Assembly: GCA_022478985.1 (NCBI GenBank) | Contig: JAKSZP010018556.1 | Location: 1-64,000, forward strand | Source: Massospora cicadina | Lineage: Eukaryota; Entomophthoromycota; Entomophthoromycetes; Entomophthorales; Entomophthoraceae | DNA: 64,000 nucleotides | Direction of reading: 5' to 3' | Shown here: positions 57,141 to 64,000 of the stretch, piece after piece | Layout of the letters: every line of letters begins with the position of its first letter | How positions within the stretch are numbered: the first letter of the stretch is position 1 | Notes under the pieces: model-generated | What the model was told of the DNA's origin: nothing | Seen by the model: the letters and a program-made list of their open reading frames with translations, nothing else | The model's database searches: none | Position numbers and translations under genes: made by a program

Positions 57141-58263
57141 TGTTAATATTTTTATATGCAGTGAAACTGTTTTTAGCCTTAAATTAGTGGGGACATGAAT
57201 CAGGATCTAGCCCACTCTTTATAATTGAATTCTATTTTGTAATTTAGTATATGGTCTCTAGTCAAAGTAAACTTAGGAACTAAAAAAATAGAGATTTACT
57301 TAGAAACAAGAAATAAAATATTTAAAAAAAAGTTTTTTATCCCCATATCTAAGACCATTTTTTTTATATGTTTAATGGTTTAATGGACAACCTTCACGAT
57401 TTTTTTATATTCTTTGAATCAGAATTTACAAATCATGTGGCCCTTCTCTATATAGTTTATTTTGCCTTTTACACTGATTCTTTATTTATAATGATGAGCT
57501 AGGTTTGATGGATATATACCTTAATTCAAATATCCAACTCTTTCAAGAGAAATACATCATTGATAAAACTAATATGATTAAAGGAGCTGGGTCTGATTGT
57601 CAAGTTGGTTTTCCGGTTTCAATTTGAGGGCAAGATGATATTATTAATTAATTATGAAACAATGTGATTATTTTTGACTTATAATTACCTTCAATTTAAA
57701 TTATTTTAAGTACAATATTACTTACGCTATAGTACTTTGTGCTTTTTAATAGATTATAAACAAGAAGATCATCTGGTCAAAGAAGCTTTATCATTTCTAG
57801 CCCAATATAATTTAGAAATATTTAGCCATGTTTTAATCTATAAATAAATCTGTGCAGCTATAATCCAGACTTATACTGTAATAAGAGTAAAATAAAATTA
57901 GAAGTTATAAAATATGTATCATTCTATCTTTAGTGCGCAAACAGTGTGTAGAAGCTACATGGGTTTTATTAAATAATGGATCAATTAATTCTCTAACTAT
58001 CTTAAATAATGCACAACTTTAGTATTGATTTTATGATAATCTATAACTTTTAAGAATCATGAGAGGGTCTTTTAAGCTCCCTATATTGTTTTTATAATTA
58101 TACTTTTCTAGCTAGATTCGATAAAAATAAGAAAGTCTCTTATTATCTTGAGTAGTGCTAACTGAAGTATACCTGGCTAATAAGGGTTGCTACTTCCTAT
58201 AAAAAATAATGAAAAGAAACATTGTGGCTACTAGATATATGATGAAGAATTTGACAGAGCATT
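57141..58263. other. AT-rich spacer, nothing recognised
   Basis: About 1.1 kb of AT-rich sequence without long open frames, LTR ends or tandem repeats that I could see. It ends at the T-run that is the LINE 3 poly(A) tail. Confidence 0.45.
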
Positions 58264-58313
58264 CTTTTTTTTTAGTACTAGATGGTCCCAACCCAAGGGG
58301 GATTCAACAATGT

Positions 58314-61300
58314 TTATTGAATTACGCCTGGGCTCCTAAGAGCCTGAGGCGAGGGAAGGGGAGAGAGGAGACATCGAGAAAGGGAGGGGGGGGGGTTTGC
58401 GCGCCAGAGCCGTGCTGCAGTGACAACTGAGCGGGGGAGGGTTGGCGACATAGTGCAGACCTTCAGGGCCATCTCAAAGTGTACCTGAAAGTGGGTGATC
58501 ATGTGTGAAAGGGTCCACACCTGCTGGTCAAAGGCAGCACGAAGGAAGGAGTTGTGGATGGTCCAGATGGCTGTGGCATAGGCGAGGACACGGAGGGGTC
58601 AGTGGCAACCAGGCAATGTATGCTCAAACATGAGGTCTTGCACAGGGTGTCCAGACCAGGGCTGAGCATGGAGGAGCTCGCGGGCCTTTGGCCAAAATGC
58701 GGCGACACCTGGACAGGTGAAAAAATGATGGAGGTGGGAGTCAATAGGCTCCACACAGCGGGGGCAGCTTTGGTGCTGGAAGGTAGGGCCAGTCCAGTCC
58801 CTGTCCTGTATGAACAGTGGAGTACCCTCCATAAGGTGTTGGACACCTTTGCTGACAGGATGGGGTGATAGATATCCTTCCACAATTCCTTAAGGTCAAA
58901 TCTCACGGAGGGAGGGAGGAGCTCAAGGAGTCTTGGGCGGTTGGGAGGACGATCTTGGGGGTTGAGGCGAGTTGTGACAACTTGTCCACTGTGCACAATT
59001 GCATGACGACGGGGGCTGAGGCCAGGGCCTTCCCTTCTGTATGGGAAGGCATGGTGGATCCGCGCGCCTACTCGTTTCAGGGCAAGGAGAGCCTGGTTCC
59101 AGTAGGGGGATGAGGATGGTTTTAGGCGATGGCCTGGGTGGTTTGTGAGCCACTCCCCTAATGAGGTCAGAGATGCTCTAGGAAGACCCAGAGCTGCTGA
59201 CACTGACTGGCGGAGGGCGGGCGCCCATTGGGGCATGGGGGTCGCGTCCCAGCAGACAATTGGCCATAGGAACTTCAGGAAGATTGTGGTGGCGTGGGAT
59301 CGCGTGTCCAGAAGCCCTAGGCCCCCTTCATTTCAGGGTCGGGAAATGGTTGAGAGGGCCATTGGTGGATGGTTTGAGCCCCAGATCCAACAGCGGAGGA
59401 GTACATTGAGCCGCGTATAAAAGGCATCTGTGAATGGGAAGACGTGCGCTAGGAACCAGACTTTGGAGAGGAGGAACACATTAGCCATCAGAGCTCGACC
59501 CTGGGGGGATGTGCCGCCAGTTCCAGCTGGCAATCCTGGAGTTAACTGCTGCGAGGAGCAAGTCCTCATTGTCTTTTAGCGCAACTCCTTGTTGGTTGGT
59601 GAGAACGCCCAGGTGACGGAAGGTTCCGCGCACAGGTTCAATACCAAATGGTGGGGAGAAGGTGGGGGAGCCGACCTGTACAACTGTTATCTTGGAGGTG
59701 TTGACCATGGCGTTGGACGCCTTGGTGTACCTATCAATGGTCACAGCAGCGAGGGCAACATCCCCAGGGCAGCCAAATGCAATGGCGGTGTCATCTGCAA
59801 ATGCCATGGTGCGTGTGGGGGCTTTACTTGGGACCAGAATCCCTGTTAGCTTGTCCTGTAAGGAGGCTAAGAGGGGGTCAAGGGTGATGTTAAAAAGGAT
59901 AGGGCTCAGGGGTCCCCTTGCCGGAGACCTTGTCCAACTGGTACTGCCACTGTAAAACCCATTGGCGCCAGGACTCTGGTGTGGAGCTGGTCATAGAGCG
60001 CTGATATTCAGCGCCTAGCTGCGGGTGGGAGATGGAAGCGGGTTAGGGAAGCATCAATATACTTCCAGGCTACCCGATCATATGCTTTCTCCATATCCAG
60101 GAGAGCCACAAAGCCATTCACCTTACGAGAGTTAGCAGTAAAAGTCACGTGAAGGTCATTATAGTTGTCCCATAACAACCTCCCCGGAATAAAACCGTGC
60201 TGGGATGGGGAGAGGCGAGGTGACACCCATTTGGTGATGCGGTTGGCCAGAAGCTTCGTGAAGAGCTTGTGGTCTGTGTTGATCAACGCTATGGGGCGCC
60301 AGTTCGCCAGGTTCTCACGGTCTGACTTCTTGTGAATGAGGGTCGTGATTGAGCCTCTGGAGTCGGGAGGACCTCGCCATTCACCAAGAGTGCAGCGAAG
60401 AGGTCGCGGAGGGTTCTGGCTATCACTGCAGGTTCCAGAAGGTACACCTCAAAGGGTATTCCGTCTGGGCCTGGGGCTCTAAGCCGTGGGGATTTCAGAA
60501 GAGTTTCCATCACCTCCTGGATGGAAATAGGCGCCAGTAGAGCCTCATCAGCCCGTGGGTCAATGGGCGGCTCTGGAGCCCGCCACAGGAAGTCTTGGAT
60601 GTCCGATGGGTCCACCTGGGTGGCATGGAAGAGGCTGGAGTAGAAGCGGTGTAGTTCCTGCGTGATTTCCTCCATATCTGAAGTGGTTGTAGTGCCAATC
60701 TTCAGTGCAGTAATATCCTGCGCTGTTGACCGGGCTTTCTATTTCTGAAAGAAGAAGCGGGTGGGGCGTTCCCATTGAGCATAGTAACGAGATGTTGTAA
60801 AGTTTGCTGCCCGTTCTTCCTGCAGTGTGAGCTCCAAGCGGAGTGCTTCCTGCGCCGCTTCCCAGTCTTCCAACCATCTGGGAGAGGGCGAAGACTGGCA
60901 GTTTCTCTAGATGTCTGATTCTGGCTTCCGCCCTTTGACTCTGGCGCGAGCTGCAGTCATCTGGGCTTTGGCACAGTTGTAAGCAGCAACGCGGGTGATG
61001 CCCTCCGGTCACCGCCCATCTGGCCTTGTGGTCAAGCAGGTGGGGTGGGGGGGGAGGTGAGAGTCTCCCGGATGGTCATAGACAGCTTCTCCTTAGTGAA
61101 GGGGTTGTTGAGAAGAGCTGGGGCAACCCTAGGCCAGAACCACACGCGACGGTCTAAGTGTGGTGGTGAGGACAACGGTGAGTGACCTGTGATCCACTCA
61201 GATGGTTGTCAAGAGAGATGGGAGAGGAGACGCGGCCGATTAGCAGGGGGCCAATCAGTGCCATATCTATGCGTGACGCTGACTGGAAAGCCCCTCCATC

Positions 61301-61861
61301 ATACTGGATCCTAGTCATGCAACCTAGGCCAGACGCGGAGGGTGGAATCACATCTATAAAGCCGCTCAGGCGAAGGAAATCCTGGAGGCGACTTTATCCA
61401 GGGAGGTTCTTTGCTGCAGGGGGGTAAGAGTCACGGACGCGACTTATGGTTGTGTTGAAATCTCCTAAGAGGACTGTATTCCGTGGGAGATTGAGTTGGA
61501 GGAGCTCTTCCAAGAGCCGATTTTGCTCCTGACCTGCATTAGGCAGGTAGATGCCTGCAGCGAAGAAGGAGAAGTCAGGAGTGGTGAGTTTGGCCAGTAT
61601 GAGGCGGCCACCTATATATTGTGAAAAAGAATGGGTTTTAACTTGGGGATTCAAAACAATAAGGGCGGCATGGTTTGTCCAGAAGGAGTTGCCTCCAAAC
61701 TGTTCATTCCATGCAGATTGTTCATGGGGGAGGATATGGGGCTCATAGACAGCAGCGATGTCAATTTTTGCTGACCTGAAGTTTCGGAGGAGGCGGGTTC
61801 TCCGCTTAAAGTCCCGCAAACCCATTTGCGTTGATGGATTGCAGGGCCAGGGTGCTGCCAT
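58314..61861 (-). pseudogene. LINE 3 ORF2 (endonuclease and RT)
   Basis: It starts at the ATG at 61861 shortly after the ORF1 stop. The endonuclease (61861-about 61150) has KIDIAAVYEP, GIYLPNAGQEQNRLLEE, TVLLGDFNTTISR and SRIDMALIGP; one in-frame stop lies at 61394. RT has RAPGPDGIPFEVY (60470), LANWRPIALINTDHKLFTKL, HGFIPGRLLWDN, LLDMEKAYDRVAWKY and MAFADDTAIAFG (59807). The C-terminal motif CPRCVEPIDSHLHHFFTC lies near 58760. I count about six frameshifts (near 61020, 60365, 59910, 59500, 58850 and 58510) and several stops, so it is inactive. Confidence 0.85.
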
Positions 61862-61907
61862 GGGGACTCATAGCTGTTCCCCTCCATGTCCTGGGGGTTG
61901 CCAGCGC

Positions 61908-63962
61908 TTAAACCTGCTGCTGTGAGGCGGCTAGTTTTGAGTCCTTTAGCTTAACTATTAGCTGCAATCCGTGAGGTGCGTCGAGGGTTCTGAGGGGAAG
62001 GAGAGGGTGGGGGGCGGAGGACCCAGTAAGCCAGCCTAAGATGCTGCCCCCACTCCGTTGCAGGGGAAGGACCTGAGGGTGCTCAATGGTGACCTCCGCG
62101 GTGTCCCCATTTGATGAGTCTGAGTCCATATTCACTTCCTCCAACACTGCAAAGGATCCGCGCGAAATGGACTGTGGGGTTGGGGTAGGACTCTTTGAGG
62201 TAGCACTTCTACCGCAGGCCGCGGGTTGCCAGTCCATGCTGGTGGGCATAGCTCCATTGGGAGCTGAGGGTTGATACGATAAATCGCTGGTGGAGGTTGG
62301 TGGGGGTGCCGCGGAGCCCTGAGTGGGGGTGGCTGACGAGGGGCACCCTGTGGGAGATGCCTTGCGTATGGTGAGAGAGAGTTGAATCTGGGAGATTGGA
62401 GGGGTGCCCATTGGAAGGGGGGCATGAGCGCGAAGGTATCCCATACCAATAGTGGGGTTAACTGTTTCAACTGCTAGGCGTAAGGCCTCAGGGGACAGGT
62501 CTTGAACAGGAACCCATTGTGTGGGTTGTGGAATTGCTGCTGTAGCCACTTGGGATCGTTTTTGGCCTGGTTTAGGCCCCTGGGTGGTGGCTAAGAGGGC
62601 TTGTTTTCGAGCTGTGCAGCCACTATACAAGTGTCCAAGGGCGTTACACCATGAACACCGGGGGCGCGCCTGATCAGGGTCGACAAAAAAGATCTCAGGG
62701 CATGCCCCAACTACCGCCACATGAGGAATAACCTCAATGTTGCGGGAAACAGTGGGGGAGGGGATGAATGACGCCCTAGCAGTGCGAGCTCTTTGAGTGG
62801 GAGCATAGTAAGAGGGGACGTTAAAGTCCACTGAAAGAATAGACCCAAACTCCATTAAACCACGATGGAGTGCCAATTTAAGAGACTCAGGATCAACAGT
62901 CGTTAGTAGGTTGGAAAAAGTAACCCATGAAACTTTCTCCAGGTGAGAGCGTGTGTGGGAGATGCGAAGAGATCCGCGTGGAATAATGACCTGGAGGGTG
63001 GCAGCATGGTCAGCAAGGGCAGCTTCAGTGAAGCCCACATCGATGTAGTGGCCCTCCACTGATTCATGGATGGTGGTGTTAATTGGGAATGTCTCCGAAA
63101 TCGCTGCAAAGTATGAGAAGTAATCCTCTGTATAGAATTCAAAAGGGTTATGCCCATAATAAAGGCGAATTGAGTGGGAGAGGGTTGAGCGAGGTAGAGC
63201 TTTTTGCGCTCTAGTTTCGGCCCATTTCTTCTTAACATCAGCAATAAACGCCACTTCACGGGGATCAGCTTTGGGTAGCGTTGGTGCTAGAGGTTTTTGC
63301 CACGCCCCAGTGGCTCCTTTGGTACGTTTGTGTTTGCTTTGGGCTGCAATTGCGGGTTGAGTGTGAGCTGGTGGTTTGGACAAGTTTGCAGAGTTCCCTT
63401 GTTGCTGGAATGTTACAGCAGTTGCTGGCGTTATATTAAATTGAGGGGCGGTTTTTTGGGCCTCGCTAAATTGGGGAGGCCCATCCAGATTGGAATTAAC
63501 TCCAGCCAGTTGGGAGTTGGGAGATGTTTCGTCACCATTCCAATCTATTTGGGTAAATTCAGCCCGAGTATTTGCTGTGATTTCGTGGGCAAAACTCATT
63601 GGCTGATTGGTGAATTGGTCATTTTCAGCATATTGAGATAAAGTGCCGACTTGAGAAGTGCCAATTACGGGGTTTAAATGGGACGGGTGAGATTGGAACT
63701 GGTGTGAAGTTCCAAAATCTGAACCATCTGAATCCTCATTGGGAAGAGTAGATTGTCCCAATTTGGTGCTTTGTGAACCAGAATGAGCGGCTAATCCAAC
63801 CTTACATCTGAGGATTTGGGGGCCAGGTAGCTGGGTATCGCCCCTCATGGAGGGAGCCAGAAACACGGCGTCAGCAATAATAGATGGTGCTGAATTAACT
63901 GACACAATGGGGAAGGTGAATGCCTAGATGGGCTGAGTTGCATTCAACTGAGCAGACGCCAT
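61908..63962 (-). pseudogene. LINE 3 ORF1, open except for one early stop
   Basis: The frame is open without interruption from 63923 to 61908. The first ATG in that open part is at 63848. In the same frame a TAG at 63926-63924 is preceded by an ATG at 63962 (MASAQLNATQPI), and the frame stays open to the window edge, so the original start was probably at or beyond 63962 and the TAG is one nonsense change (CAG to TAG). Numbering residues from 63905: a low-complexity Ser/Gln/Asn/Pro-rich N-terminus (1-185), a basic patch (KHKRTKG, 191-197), an RRM-like region (about 285-400; VEGHYIDVGFTEAALADHA) and the zinc knuckle CSWCNALGHLYSGC (417-430). The tail is Pro/Ser-rich. It is distantly related to ORF1 of LINE 1 and LINE 2. 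Confidence 0.85.
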
Positions 63963-64000
63963 TAAAACAGCGTGGGTGATGGCCTCCTTGGTTGGAGGGG

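Larger units (their letters stand above)
58264..64000 (-). mobile_element. LINE 3: L1-like element, 5' end beyond the window
   Basis: This minus-strand element ends in CCATCTAGTACT plus a poly(A) tail (T-run at 58264-58273). AATAAA (minus sense) lies near 58315. ORF2 (61861-58314) and ORF1 (from at least 63962 to 61908) are separated by about 45 bp. It is a different family from LINE 1 and LINE 2, and G+C-rich compared with flanking DNA. Two tiny fragments elsewhere in the window (43995 and 55720) carry its 3' end. Its 5' end and its right-hand target duplication are not in view. Confidence 0.93.

Noticed and set aside
1..64000. Host genes, bacterial-type operons, defence systems or toxins
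   Set aside because: Every recognisable protein segment belongs to retroelements; no other family motif was found.

Overview
The window is eukaryotic repeat DNA, about 64 kb made almost entirely of retrotransposons in several states of decay. I recognise no cellular gene, no genuine tRNA or rRNA gene, no CRISPR array and no prokaryotic feature. Two superfamilies account for nearly all of it. One is Ty3/gypsy LTR retrotransposons (order gag, protease, RT, RNase H, integrase). The other is L1-like non-LTR retrotransposons (ORF1 with a CCHC knuckle; ORF2 with AP-type endonuclease, RT and a C-terminal Cys/His motif). The dense nesting, and the CpA-to-TpA-type differences between the two LTRs of one element, would fit a TE-inflated fungal genome with RIP-like or methylation-driven decay. 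The species cannot be named from this sequence and the fungal assignment is a low-confidence inference.

Layout. (1) About 663-42464: a four-layer nest. The host is an old minus-strand Ty3 element (D). Its RNase H region is split by plus-strand element A (1709-39127). A carries four further insertions: minus-strand Ty3 element H (4119-16022, itself split by plus-strand LINE 1 at 5633-10921), Ty3 element G (16931-23434), Ty3 element B (25862-35613, itself split by a rearranged short LTR element F at 29453-32220), and a short non-autonomous LTR element C (35778-38906). Target-site duplications are visible for H (AAGAG), G (CTGAC), B (GGGTT), C (ATAAC), LINE 1 (15 bp) and F (GCTAA/GCCAA). Removing the insertions leaves A at about 6.1 kb and H at about 6.6 kb, and restores collinear pol reading. 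(2) 41404-43263: two solo LTRs lying in D-derived sequence, one with a tripled 75-bp unit. (3) 43977-55566: Ty3 element E, whose 5' LTR holds a 47-bp LINE tail and LINE 2 (44617-49922, minus). (4) 55636-56312: a minus-strand solo LTR containing a 21-bp LINE-tail insertion with a perfect 16-bp duplication. (5) 56313-58263: AT-rich sequence with an old LINE-tail remnant and an unidentified coding-like patch. (6) 58264-64000: LINE 3 (minus), running off the right edge, with ORF1 nearly intact and ORF2 heavily frameshifted.

How the parts relate. All pol and ORF2 genes here are broken, so nothing looks autonomously active. Elements C and F lack pol and would have needed enzymes from other copies. 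The most unusual signals are: a ~480-bp integrase segment almost identical between the oppositely oriented elements H and G, which are only about 80% alike elsewhere and share the same loss of the catalytic glutamate (suggesting gene conversion); LINE insertions cut down to 47 and 21 bp; the rearranged element F with an inverted LTR end; and a conserved inverted repeat enclosing the TATA box in several related LTRs.
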